Shown: piece by piece, positions 23,953 through 33,540 of the stretch
How the letters are laid out: each line of letters opens with the position of its first letter
Position numbering within the stretch: the stretch's first letter is position 1
NCBI GenBank assembly: GCA_902622245.1
Contig: CACNPC010000001.1
Coordinates: 186,001 to 250,000, forward strand
Direction: 5' to 3'
DNA length: 64,000 bases
Origin: an uncultured Pelagibacteraceae bacterium
GTDB taxonomy: Bacteria; Pseudomonadota; Alphaproteobacteria; Pelagibacterales; Pelagibacteraceae
Position numbers and translations under genes: made by a program
Notes under the pieces: model-generated
Told to the model about the DNA's origin: nothing
Seen by the model: only the letters and a program-made list of their open reading frames with translations
The model's database searches: none

Positions 23953-26900
23953 TGAAATTTAAAATTTTTATATCCAGCCTAATACTGTTCTTTTCTTTTT
24001 TTGCATCAAACTTACATGCAAAATTATTGCCGCCAGGCACTGGAACACAAGCTGATGTTCCTTCCAACTTATTAATTCTTTTAGATAAATCTGGAAGTAT
24101 GGGGTGGAGAATGAGTAACGCACAATCAATCAATAGAATGTTTGATGGTGTTACGGACAGTTCAGGAAATATTTATATTGCACAATTTGCAAGATATGGA
24201 GTTAGAAAAATAGATTATACTACTGGTAAAACTGATACTTCTTGGGGTTCAAATGGAAGAGTTGGTATGAGTGGGTCATGTCGAACTTACTATCCTTACA
24301 GTGCAGATGTTTATAACGGGGTCATGTATGTGGCAAGTTTATATGACCATAGAATTAGAAAGATTAGACTTTCAGATGGTGCTTGTTTAGGAAGTTTAGC
24401 TACTGGCACTTATCCTAGAGGTGTAACAGTTTATCAAAATTTTTTATTTTCCACTTCCAACAGTGGTTTGTATTCAATGAACCTGAACACTAATAGTGGA
24501 AGACGTTGTAATTTCCATAATGAATGGAAATATTCATATGCTATTGCAGGAAGTAACAATACTCTTTACAGTCACTATGGTCGTCGACTTTATAGTGCTC
24601 CTTTAACTAGTGTTGGAGGCACTTTGTGTCCTTCAGGAAGAGCTAAAAATTTTAGAGATAATGGTTCAGGCTGGGTTTATGGAATGGAAGCAGACCCTAA
24701 CACAAATGATGTACTTTATATTATGGCTCGTAGCTATAATAAGATGCGTAAAATAACTGTTAACTCGTCTAGAACTGGATACACATTAAATTGGGACAAA
24801 GGCAGATACCGGTACATGGGTGTTTCAACTGCAAGTAATACATTTTTTTATTATCCTTGGGGAATTAGTTATGATCATAGCAATGATAGGATTATTACCT
24901 ATGGATATAATGCAAAAAAAGTTCAGGTCTTTGATGAAAATGGAACATATATAAAGTCTATTGGTGGATATGCTGCTACTACAAGAATGGCAGCAGCACA
25001 TAAAGCCATAAAAGCAGTGGTCACAGACTCAAATTTAACATCAGGTGTAAATTTTGGCTTTGGTTATTGGTCAAGTTCATGGTCATCGAAAGCATGGCCA
25101 CCAGGTTTTAGTTCATGGTCAGGGGATATAACCACAGGTAGAGCAAAACCTTGTGATACCCAAAACTGTTTAAAAGTAAGAGTTCATAATGATGGAGCTG
25201 CGCAAATTAACAAAATTATTTCGTCAGTTAATGCAAGAGGTGGAACTGATGCCTATACATTTATGAAAATAGCTCAAGACTATTATCTTCATGGGAGTTT
25301 AAGCCCAATTGATAAAAATTCACCTTGTCAAAAAAGTTATGTCCTCGTTATTGGAGATGGTGATTGGTACAATCACTCAAAAGCTGTGTCTATGGCAAAA
25401 AACTTATTTAATAATTATAAGATACCCACATTCGCTATTGCTTTTGGAACAGGAATTAGCAATAGAGGAATGAGGTATTTTAATGAACTAGCTGTAGCAG
25501 GAGGAACAACAAAAGCTATTGTTGCTCCAACAGCAGAGTCACTCAAAACTCAACTAGCTGCTGCTGTTTCGCAAATAATTGCATCTAAGTTATCTTTCAC
25601 AGCGCCTGCTATTACTGCAACATTAAACTCTGATGGATCATTGTATCAAGCGCAGTTTGATTATGCTCAAAATAAAGAATGGACTGGAACTATTAAGAGA
25701 ACAAAAATAGATAAAAAAGGAAATCTTGATACAAAAGATAAAGGTAACTGGTCAGCTGTTGATGTACTGCCTAAACCAGGGAATAGAAAGATATGGAGTC
25801 CAATTCCTGGAACGGATTATTCGACAAATTATAACAACTGGGTAGAAAGTAATTCTTCAGCGATTGAAAGTATCTTAACTCTAAAAGGGTTTGATATTCA
25901 GGACTATCACAGAAAAACTAAAAATACTGATAATTCTATAAATAATAAAAGATGTGCAAACACAAGTGGTGTGGCTGATGGAACAGATGATGATTTAAAA
26001 GGCTTAATTAATTTTATTAGAGGAACAGATTATTTTGATTATGATGCAGATTGTAATCTGACAGAAGCAAGAGCTAAGCCAATGGGAGATGTTTACCATT
26101 CACAATTAGTTGTTGTAGGACCACCAACTGCAGAAACAGCTTTTACAAGTGAAAATCAAGAGGCTTATTGGAGATCAACTAAGGGATATGATAGTTGGGC
26201 AGAATCACAAAGATTGAGAAAACCTGTAATTTATGCTGGATCAAATAGTGGAGTTTTGCATGCTTTAGATGCAGGCTCAGGAGTAGAATTGTGGGGATTT
26301 GTGCCACCATTTATAGCATCAAGATTACCTACAATAATGAATACTAACTTAAATGAAATTAATCCAAACAAAGGAGGTTCAAATGCAATTTATGGTGTTG
26401 ATGGATCTCCCGTTCAACATGATATTTTCTTTCAAAGTCCACATGATACATCTGCAAATTGGCATACCGTATTGTTTGTACCTTATGGAAGAGGAGGTAG
26501 TGGTTTCTCTGTATTAGATGTGACTGATCCTGCAAAACCAGAGCATTTAGTCTCAATATATAATGATATGATTAATAATCAGGTGTACAGAATGGATCAT
26601 GCAAATAATGTTTTTGTATATGATTATATAGGTACATCTTATCCTCTAAGTGAATTTCTAGAAGCACAAGAAGTAGGTAACGTTTATGCTCCAGATAAAG
26701 ATAATGAAGTAGCAAGTAAGCAAACTTGTGATGATACACAAACTAAGTATTGTTACGAAAGCACAAAATGGACTTTACCAGTAAAAAGTCTAACTAAAAG
26801 TATGCTATCAGTTCTTGAAGATGGAGTTGATATAACAAATAGCATTACAATTAGCTATGATACATCTGGAAACACTCAAATTAATTTCAACAAAAAAATG

Positions 26901-28088
26901 AAATTTGATGCTGACGAGTCCAAAACTCAAAGAGACAACTCACCGATAGGAGTGAATATAAAACAAGGAGCAGTTGGTACTGGAGTTGTAACAGACCCTG
27001 AATGGGACTACAGTACTCTTGGAGAAACATGGTCAGATCCAAGAATATTTAGACTACCTAATGCTGGTGCTGGAGACAATGTCAGAGATGACGATATATC
27101 AGTCGCTGTAATGGGTGGAGGTTTTGGTGCTCAATTCTCAGGAGCTGGTAGTAATGTATTTGTTATTGATCTGCAATCAAAAGATAAGTTTGGACAATTA
27201 ATAAAGACAATTACGGTAGAAGATACTACTGCAAGCGATATTGATAATTCTGTTCCCGCATCATTAACAGTTATTACTCCAGATAAAGCAAGGGGTGCTG
27301 ACTTTGCAGGAGCACTTGTATACTTGTCTGATTTAGAAGGTAAAATTAGTAAATTAAATTTAACAAATATGAGTACAGATCCTCAAAATGTACCTATAAA
27401 AATGTATGACATAACAACATTATTTAAAGCAGGAGCAACTAAATCAAATGGTAGATACATGTATAAACCATTAGATGCTTCAATTGGTGGAACAACAAAT
27501 AATTTATGGTTGTACGCTGGAACTGGGGATGCTCAAAGATTGAATGCAAGAGTAAAAGGAACAAATAACTTAATGATTGGAATAAAAGATCCAGATTATC
27601 CATTCTATAAATCTATCGCAACTCCAAAAAATGCAGATGATATTACAAAATGTCAAAATACATCAAATGATAGAAGCGGAACTTCTTGTAGAGTGACAGA
27701 CAAAGACAGAGGTTGGTATGTTGTATTAAAAGATTTTGCTAAAGTTACTGCTCAACCAAAAGTAAACAATGGTATGGTTTACTTCCCAGTTTATAGACCA
27801 TCTGTATCTCAAAACAAATGTGATTTGGGAGATGCATTGATTTGTGTAACTGATGATGAATGTGGAACACATGACTCGTTTATCGGATTAGAGTCTAAAA
27901 GAACAGAACAACAAAAAACTTTATGTAGATTTGTTGGTAAAGGGGTCTTATCAGAAATCGTACTTTTCGCTGGCAAAATTTTTGCAAATATATCTGGTAA
28001 ATCGTTAGGAGCAGTTGCTGACCTTGTTACTTTAGAAGCTGCTACTGGTGAAGTTCAAACTTACAGAAAGTCTTGGAGAGAAAATTAA
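23952..28088 (+). CDS. pilY1: PilY1-like pilus tip adhesin with vWA domain split by a beta-propeller
   Basis: A 1378-aa exported protein (signal peptide ending NLHA). The vWA domain begins with SNLLILLDKSGSM at 39-50, supplying the MIDAS DxSxS. Directly after it, about residues 62-340 form an NHL-like beta-propeller (DGVTDSSGNIYIAQFARYG; PWGISYDHSNDRIITYGYN). Then the vWA helix resumes at TRMAAAHKAIKAVVTDS, with the MIDAS Thr in RGGTDAYTFMKIAQDYY and the Asp in VLVIGDGDWYNHSK. From about 570 on the protein is a PilY1: GDVYHSQLVVVGPP, VIYAGSNSGVLHALDAGSGVELWGF and a C-terminal propeller. PilY1 sits at the pilus tip, antagonises retraction and mediates adhesion. It follows the minor pilins, as in other T4P operons. 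Confidence 0.9.
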   Translation: MKFKIFISSLILFFSFFASNLHAKLLPPGTGTQADVPSNLLILLDKSGSMGWRMSNAQSINRMFDGVTDSSGNIYIAQFARYGVRKIDYTTGKTDTSWGSNGRVGMSGSCRTYYPYSADVYNGVMYVASLYDHRIRKIRLSDGACLGSLATGTYPRGVTVYQNFLFSTSNSGLYSMNLNTNSGRRCNFHNEWKYSYAIAGSNNTLYSHYGRRLYSAPLTSVGGTLCPSGRAKNFRDNGSGWVYGMEADPNTNDVLYIMARSYNKMRKITVNSSRTGYTLNWDKGRYRYMGVSTASNTFFYYPWGISYDHSNDRIITYGYNAKKVQVFDENGTYIKSIGGYAATTRMAAAHKAIKAVVTDSNLTSGVNFGFGYWSSSWSSKAWPPGFSSWSGDITTGRAKPCDTQNCLKVRVHNDGAAQINKIISSVNARGGTDAYTFMKIAQDYYLHGSLSPIDKNSPCQKSYVLVIGDGDWYNHSKAVSMAKNLFNNYKIPTFAIAFGTGISNRGMRYFNELAVAGGTTKAIVAPTAESLKTQLAAAVSQIIASKLSFTAPAITATLNSDGSLYQAQFDYAQNKEWTGTIKRTKIDKKGNLDTKDKGNWSAVDVLPKPGNRKIWSPIPGTDYSTNYNNWVESNSSAIESILTLKGFDIQDYHRKTKNTDNSINNKRCANTSGVADGTDDDLKGLINFIRGTDYFDYDADCNLTEARAKPMGDVYHSQLVVVGPPTAETAFTSENQEAYWRSTKGYDSWAESQRLRKPVIYAGSNSGVLHALDAGSGVELWGFVPPFIASRLPTIMNTNLNEINPNKGGSNAIYGVDGSPVQHDIFFQSPHDTSANWHTVLFVPYGRGGSGFSVLDVTDPAKPEHLVSIYNDMINNQVYRMDHANNVFVYDYIGTSYPLSEFLEAQEVGNVYAPDKDNEVASKQTCDDTQTKYCYESTKWTLPVKSLTKSMLSVLEDGVDITNSITISYDTSGNTQINFNKKMKFDADESKTQRDNSPIGVNIKQGAVGTGVVTDPEWDYSTLGETWSDPRIFRLPNAGAGDNVRDDDISVAVMGGGFGAQFSGAGSNVFVIDLQSKDKFGQLIKTITVEDTTASDIDNSVPASLTVITPDKARGADFAGALVYLSDLEGKISKLNLTNMSTDPQNVPIKMYDITTLFKAGATKSNGRYMYKPLDASIGGTTNNLWLYAGTGDAQRLNARVKGTNNLMIGIKDPDYPFYKSIATPKNADDITKCQNTSNDRSGTSCRVTDKDRGWYVVLKDFAKVTAQPKVNNGMVYFPVYRPSVSQNKCDLGDALICVTDDECGTHDSFIGLESKRTEQQKTLCRFVGKGVLSEIVLFAGKIFANISGKSLGAVADLVTLEAATGEVQTYRKSWREN

Positions 28089-28100
28089 TAAAAAGGTGTA

Positions 28101-30749
28101 ATGAAAAAAATATACCTTAGCTTAATTTTATTTTTTTTATTTAGCTCTCATAGTTTAGCAGGTCCATGTTTAACAACTATTGCTAGTGCATCAACTAATC
28201 AATTGGCTTGTGCAGATGATGATATTTTAAATATTACTTCTGCTGGTTCTATTACCTACAATGACCATAAGGCTGTTGATCTAGAAGATGAAACTGGAGT
28301 TCAGATTACAAATGATGGAACAATTGAAACTGAAGATGGAACTAATAAACAAAAAGCAATTCATGCTCAATCATCTTTAAATACAACAATAACTAATAAT
28401 GGAACTATCAACTCAGACAATAATGAGGGAATTTATATAGATTACGCAGAAAATATAACAATCACAAATAATGCGGGTGCCACAATTAGCGCTGAAGCAG
28501 GAAATGCGATTGAGGGTCGAAATGTTGGTTGGTGTGATAAAGCTGGAAATAACGATAATTGTCAATCTAGTTTATCATCCTCGGGCTCTACTGCAGTTGG
28601 GCTAATATTACATAATCACGGTATGATTAGTGCAACACAAGGAACAATTTTGTTAGGCACTGGAGCAGGAGGAAACCCACGAAGTCGAGGTGTTAAAATT
28701 TATAACTATGATGGAGGAACAATTAAATCTACATCAGGTAATAACCCAATTATCGCAAAATATCTTACAGATAGTGAAATTATAAATTATGAGGGAGGAA
28801 CAATCGAGAGTGCAGGTAGATATGGTATACTAGCTGAAAATGGATCAAATATTACAATAGATAATCGTGCAACAATAACTTCAGATAGAAATACTATTTA
28901 TTGTAGAGAGTGCTCTGGAGTTACATTTACAAATTCAGGGACAATTAGCTCAACAAATACAGGTACTAATACAGGCACGGTTCTTATTGATAGACAAGGA
29001 GATAGTGACGACGCTCACACCATTACTAATAGTGGCACTATTGAATCAGCGTTTGGAGCGGCAATACAAATAGCTAGAAACACTGGTGGAACAACTATCG
29101 ACAATACTGGAACAATAAAATCATCAACAGCTGCTATTGGAGCTGGTAGAACAAAGAACCTTACCATAAATAATTATGGAACGATAACATCAACAGGTGA
29201 GAATAATACAGGTCACTTTGGAATTGGATTTGGTAACGATTCAACATCTGTAGAAGCTGGTGAAAATGTAGTTCTAAATAATTTTGGAACAATTAGCGCA
29301 ATTAATGGTGATGCAGACGGAATTAAAATTGGAGATTATCACGCCAATAAAAACTTTGATGACTTAACAATTAATAATTCAGGAACTATTTCAGGAGGTG
29401 ACAATTCTATTGTTATGGCAAATTCAAATAACACAGGATTAGAAATAGTTACTAAGGGCGATGGAACTTATATAGGTGAAATTGAATTAAATAGTACCAC
29501 TACTACCATGACATTAGATTGCAGTATTTCAAAAGATCAAAAAATAGAAATTCATAATAAGACAAATATGGTAATCACAAATAATCTTTGTGGAAATGAT
29601 ACCTATGAAATATTAGATAGTAACAGTAATTCAGATGCAGATAATTCAGAAACTAATGGTTTCTTATATGTTTATGGTGAAGATTTAGATATTGATAGTC
29701 ATAACAAAAAGTATAGATCTGAAATATTTTTATCGAATTTAAACGATATTTTTAACTCAGTTTCAGAAAAAAAAAAATCTAGTGGATATTACTCTGTTAA
29801 AAAAAGAGATAATATTTATAAAAGTGAAACAAGTGGTGTAACGGGGGACTTTGAAATTGAAAATGATAATTTTACACCGTTCTTAAGTTATTCATCTCAG
29901 CAAGCTAAATTTAATAATGGAGAAGCTTTAGATAGTGAAAATTTAGCTATCGGTTTAAAAAAAGATATTGATTACGAGAAATTTAAATTTTCTGTAGTTT
30001 CAATTTTTGGGTTAACTCAAAATAAATATTTAGATCTTGAAACTGAAACACAACAAACTATTTCAAAAGAAAATCTAGGTCAGTTTGCTGCTGTAAATTA
30101 TAAAGCATCTAAAGAAATAGAAATTGATGATAGTCAAAGTTTAAATATTGAAGTGGATGGTAAATATGGTCTAAGAAGACTTCCAACTTATCTAACATCT
30201 TTTACAGATGGGGATCTTTCTGTTGATGATGCTGTGGATCAAGTATTGTCAGGTGGATTTAACGTTGAGTATTCAAAATCTTTTGAAAATGGCTTCGTTC
30301 TTAAGCCATATACAGGCCTATCTTTAAATCAAACTTTGAGTGAAAAAATTGACATTGTTGCAGACGGTGAAAGGAAAGACATGGCCCATTATATGGATGA
30401 TGATTTAGCAGTAAAAGCTGGTTTAAATATTAGCAAAAATACTGATAATTTCGGCCTAAACTTTAATCTAGAGTTTAATGAACAAAATGGACTTAAAGAC
30501 AGCCAAGTAAGTATTTCATTAACTAAAGTAATTCAGAATAATATTAGCAAAAAAATAGAGGGTCTACCTATTGATCCAGAACTAGAAAAATTATTTGATC
30601 AATTGCAGCTAGCTAAAGAAAATGAAAGATTGGCTGAGATAAGTGGTAGAGCAGTTGAAGAGAATAGAATAATGAAAGAAATGATTATTCAGTTGATCAA
30701 AGAAAATAATAAACTCAAGACTGAAAGAAATCTTTTGCTAAAAAACTAA
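28101..30749 (+). CDS. Autotransporter-like surface protein with C-terminal coiled coil
   Basis: An 882-aa exported protein (signal peptide MKKIYLSLILFFLFSSHSLAG). Residues about 25-480 are a repetitive beta-helix built from N-x-GTI units (NDGTIETEDG, NNGTINSDN, NSGTISSTN, NTGTIKSST). From about 590 to 815 an autotransporter-type beta-barrel follows (FTPFLSYSSQQAKFNNGE, LKPYTGLSLNQTLSEK, LKDSQVSISLTKVIQNN). Unusually, the barrel is not the C-terminus: about 65 more residues form a Leu/Glu/Lys coiled coil (DQLQLAKENERLAEISGR, KEMIIQLIKENNKLKTERN). It starts 12 nt after pilY1, so probably shares its transcript. Likely a surface adhesin; ligand unknown. The end overlaps the convergent tgpA gene by 12 nt. 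Confidence 0.8.
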   Translation: MKKIYLSLILFFLFSSHSLAGPCLTTIASASTNQLACADDDILNITSAGSITYNDHKAVDLEDETGVQITNDGTIETEDGTNKQKAIHAQSSLNTTITNNGTINSDNNEGIYIDYAENITITNNAGATISAEAGNAIEGRNVGWCDKAGNNDNCQSSLSSSGSTAVGLILHNHGMISATQGTILLGTGAGGNPRSRGVKIYNYDGGTIKSTSGNNPIIAKYLTDSEIINYEGGTIESAGRYGILAENGSNITIDNRATITSDRNTIYCRECSGVTFTNSGTISSTNTGTNTGTVLIDRQGDSDDAHTITNSGTIESAFGAAIQIARNTGGTTIDNTGTIKSSTAAIGAGRTKNLTINNYGTITSTGENNTGHFGIGFGNDSTSVEAGENVVLNNFGTISAINGDADGIKIGDYHANKNFDDLTINNSGTISGGDNSIVMANSNNTGLEIVTKGDGTYIGEIELNSTTTTMTLDCSISKDQKIEIHNKTNMVITNNLCGNDTYEILDSNSNSDADNSETNGFLYVYGEDLDIDSHNKKYRSEIFLSNLNDIFNSVSEKKKSSGYYSVKKRDNIYKSETSGVTGDFEIENDNFTPFLSYSSQQAKFNNGEALDSENLAIGLKKDIDYEKFKFSVVSIFGLTQNKYLDLETETQQTISKENLGQFAAVNYKASKEIEIDDSQSLNIEVDGKYGLRRLPTYLTSFTDGDLSVDDAVDQVLSGGFNVEYSKSFENGFVLKPYTGLSLNQTLSEKIDIVADGERKDMAHYMDDDLAVKAGLNISKNTDNFGLNFNLEFNEQNGLKDSQVSISLTKVIQNNISKKIEGLPIDPELEKLFDQLQLAKENERLAEISGRAVEENRIMKEMIIQLIKENNKLKTERNLLLKN

Positions 30750-32633
30750 CTTTAAAACTTTTAAAAAACTTATTTGGTTATTTGAGTAAATTTGCTCTTC
30801 GTAAAATTTAAAGAAATTTTTGTATTTTGATTTATCTTTTTCCATCATTTTAAGATAAATCTCTTGGATAGTATCCGAATTTTTTATTTGAAGTTTTCTT
30901 TTCTTTCCTAGAAGAATGAAAGCTAATTTTAGCTTCATCAAATTAGTTGAATTGAAATTATATAATAATTTTATGCTTACAAATAATAATATTGGTACGA
31001 ATATCCAAACAACGATTTTTGAAAAATTTAAATTTAGTAATTCTTTTATAAAATTTTTTCTTTCATTATCATCATATGATAGTAAATGTTGTGTCCACAC
31101 AAAATCAACATAGTTAAAATAAAAATTCATTATTTTGAAAAAATTATTAGAAAATATCGTGTTTGAAGAATTATCATTGTTTACGAAATAATTATTTAAT
31201 GAGTTTCTAATATTAGAATTAGGTATTGCCCTAGTTGGATCAATTCTAACCCACCCTCTTTCATCAAACCAAACTTCTGCCCAAGCATGCGTATCTTTTT
31301 GTTTAAATTTGAAAAAATTCCCTATCTCATTTAAATCTCCACCATAGTAACCTGTCACTATCCTGCTTGGAATTTGTGCTAACCTTGTAAGCAACACAAA
31401 CATTCCTGCATAATATTCGCAGTATCCTTCTTTAGAATTAAAGAAAAAGTTTTCATATTTATTATTTGAGTTTATCTGAGGACTAAGGTTATAAAAATAC
31501 GATCCATCAGAAAATCTTTTATAAATTTTTTCAATGAATTCTTCTTTGGTACTTACATTATTTTTATCTACCCATTCTTTTATTTTTGGTGATATGTTTT
31601 CTGGCAACAAAGTATAATAATTTTTAAGTGGGTTATCCAAAGAATAATCAGATTTATTCATTTTAAAAATTAATTTCTTCTTTCTGTCAATTAGTTCCCT
31701 ACTTACAAAAGACTGGTTAAAATAATCTTTTGTAATTTGAATATCATTAGTGACTAATTTTGAGTTTTTTAAACTTGGTATCCATTTTTTTTTATATGGT
31801 TCTAAAATAATCTGATAATTTTTATTTAAATCTTCATTACCATTTATTCTCAAAGAATTTTTAAATTCACTAAAAAGATAGTAACTTGAGGAAGGTCTCC
31901 AAGATTGATCTTTTTCCATATAATCAAAGATTTTGACCCTAAAATAAAGATCCTCCTTCTTAAAATTGTTATTTATTAAAGTAAAAACTTCTTCGTCTGA
32001 GTTCGAAAACTGGCTAAATGAACCAAGATCTATGCTATCTGGAATACCTACTGAGCTTGCAGATGTATCAAATAATCTGAAATTTACCTCTGCCCTAGGA
32101 AATACAAGATAAAAAATAATAATAATCGGAAATATACTAAGAGCAAATCCTAAATATTTTAAAATATTTTTTAAACTGAAATCGAGAATTTCCTTTTGTT
32201 GAATAAGATACATGTTAACAACTAAAAGTATTAAGATTAGAAAGGAGTTTAATGTACTTAGTATATCTTGACCCTTAATTAAACTTGCTACAGCAATAAT
32301 CATAGAGATTAAATTATATGACAAAAGATTATTTTTATTTTTAAGTTCTGAGAACTTTATTATTAGCAAAACTCCAAGGCAGTTTAGAAAAAAATCTTCG
32401 GACAAAACATATTGATTGAAAATCAATTGAATATATAGAGCTCCCAAAGCAAATACTCCAACTGCTATGGACTTGAACTTAAAGTGTATTTTTGAAAAAA
32501 TGAAACTTAAAAAAAATAAAGTGCCCCAAAATATTTTATTAGTTAATATTAAATCTGTAGACAACGAAACTAGGCAAAAGAATAATATAATATAAGTAAG
32601 AAGACTAATATTTTGCGATTTAATTTTTAACAT
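30738..32633 (-). CDS. TgpA-like membrane transglutaminase-fold protein
   Basis: A 631-aa protein with an N-terminal block of several membrane helices (about 10-180), a periplasmic transglutaminase-like cysteine-protease domain and a C-terminal helix (IVVWIFVPILLFVSIKLLY). The catalytic triad is visible: Cys in KEGYCEYYAGMFVLLTRL, His in KDTHAWAEVWFDERGW, Asp in RIDPTRAIPN. TgpA-family proteins sit beside MoxR ATPases and DUF58 proteins and have been linked to cell-envelope fitness. Here the order moxR-DUF58-tgpA is kept, with 14- and 8-nt overlaps. Substrate unknown. Confidence 0.88.
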   Translation of the reverse strand: MLKIKSQNISLLTYIILFFCLVSLSTDLILTNKIFWGTLFFLSFIFSKIHFKFKSIAVGVFALGALYIQLIFNQYVLSEDFFLNCLGVLLIIKFSELKNKNNLLSYNLISMIIAVASLIKGQDILSTLNSFLILILLVVNMYLIQQKEILDFSLKNILKYLGFALSIFPIIIIFYLVFPRAEVNFRLFDTSASSVGIPDSIDLGSFSQFSNSDEEVFTLINNNFKKEDLYFRVKIFDYMEKDQSWRPSSSYYLFSEFKNSLRINGNEDLNKNYQIILEPYKKKWIPSLKNSKLVTNDIQITKDYFNQSFVSRELIDRKKKLIFKMNKSDYSLDNPLKNYYTLLPENISPKIKEWVDKNNVSTKEEFIEKIYKRFSDGSYFYNLSPQINSNNKYENFFFNSKEGYCEYYAGMFVLLTRLAQIPSRIVTGYYGGDLNEIGNFFKFKQKDTHAWAEVWFDERGWVRIDPTRAIPNSNIRNSLNNYFVNNDNSSNTIFSNNFFKIMNFYFNYVDFVWTQHLLSYDDNERKNFIKELLNLNFSKIVVWIFVPILLFVSIKLLYNFNSTNLMKLKLAFILLGKKRKLQIKNSDTIQEIYLKMMEKDKSKYKNFFKFYEEQIYSNNQISFLKVLKLVF

Positions 32634-33540
32634 TTGAAATATACTTTAAAATTTTATTTAGAGAGTTTTTATTTTCGTTTAAATGGAACACATTATCTTT
32701 GTGTTTAAAGGTTAAATTTAGACTTTTTGTGAAATAATAATCTAAAATAAATACTGAATAACTTAATAATTTCTCAAATTCTATATGACTGTATTTGTTT
32801 AAATCTAGGATTGATTTTTTTGAGCTTTTAAAAGACTTAAATTCTTTTACAAATTTTTTATCTCCAATAGTTGATTTTTTCCAAGCGATTTTTGAGTAAC
32901 TATCTCCTTTTTTGTACTCATCTATACCGTCAAATTCGTCAGAATTATTATTTTGGTGAATTTTAAATTCTTGTAATAATTCTTGATTAGGAATTAATTT
33001 CTGTGGAAATACATATACTTTACTAAAAGGTTGATAATTTATTTTTGTCCTTATTATTCCAAATGGATATATTGATTTTAAAATTATTTTATTTAAAGAA
33101 TAGACGCCCCTTTTGTCGTAATTATATTTTATATTAAATTCTTTTATTTTATCTGATAAATTAAAATTTTGTAATATTGATTTATTGGTCTCTAAATCGA
33201 TATTTAATTTTTTCTCTTTTGCATCATTAATTATCTTAAAGTTTATATGTTCTGTTTTATTTGCTTCAACTAAGTATTCTGTTAGAAAATTTATTCTTAA
33301 ATTGTTAATATTTTGATGTGAGATAAAAATTGAAATAAAAAAAATAAAGAAAATAACAATTGAAATAAGAAGTCCTGAGTTATTTTCATAAAATACAGAT
33401 ATTAAAAAGCAAAAAAATACAAACAGTCCTAATAATAGTCCTTGAAGATTGGGATATATGTAAACTTTAAGTTTTTTATTTAGATTAATTAAATGCTTAA
33501 AGTCTAAGTTCGTTAACCTCTGTACTAGCTGATTAACCAT
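32620..33540 (-). CDS. DUF58 domain protein
   Basis: A 306-aa protein with two N-terminal membrane helices (LLLGLFVFFCFLISVFYE and LLISIVIFFIFFISIFI) and a C-terminal DUF58 region with DGIDEYKKGDSYSKIAWKKS (family pattern 'fdglReYrpGDdpRrIdWk'). DUF58 proteins are vWA-related partners of MoxR ATPases. The gene overlaps moxR by 8 nt and tgpA by 14 nt, indicating one translationally coupled unit. The C-terminal vWA-like half seems shortened and ends soon after LDLNKYSHIEFEKLLSYSVF. Confidence 0.8.
   Translation of the reverse strand: MVNQLVQRLTNLDFKHLINLNKKLKVYIYPNLQGLLLGLFVFFCFLISVFYENNSGLLISIVIFFIFFISIFISHQNINNLRINFLTEYLVEANKTEHINFKIINDAKEKKLNIDLETNKSILQNFNLSDKIKEFNIKYNYDKRGVYSLNKIILKSIYPFGIIRTKINYQPFSKVYVFPQKLIPNQELLQEFKIHQNNNSDEFDGIDEYKKGDSYSKIAWKKSTIGDKKFVKEFKSFKSSKKSILDLNKYSHIEFEKLLSYSVFILDYYFTKSLNLTFKHKDNVFHLNENKNSLNKILKYISNVKN

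Noticed and set aside
28250-29450. Repetitive DNA in the surface-protein gene considered as a CRISPR-like or tandem repeat array
   Set aside because: The repetition is at protein level (N-x-GTI beta-helix rungs) with irregular spacing and variable codons; there are no constant repeats with unique spacers.
30738-30749. Terminator between the convergent surface-protein and tgpA genes
   Set aside because: The coding regions overlap by 12 bp and no hairpin with a T run is visible on either strand; the same holds at 11956-11959 and 36652/36653.
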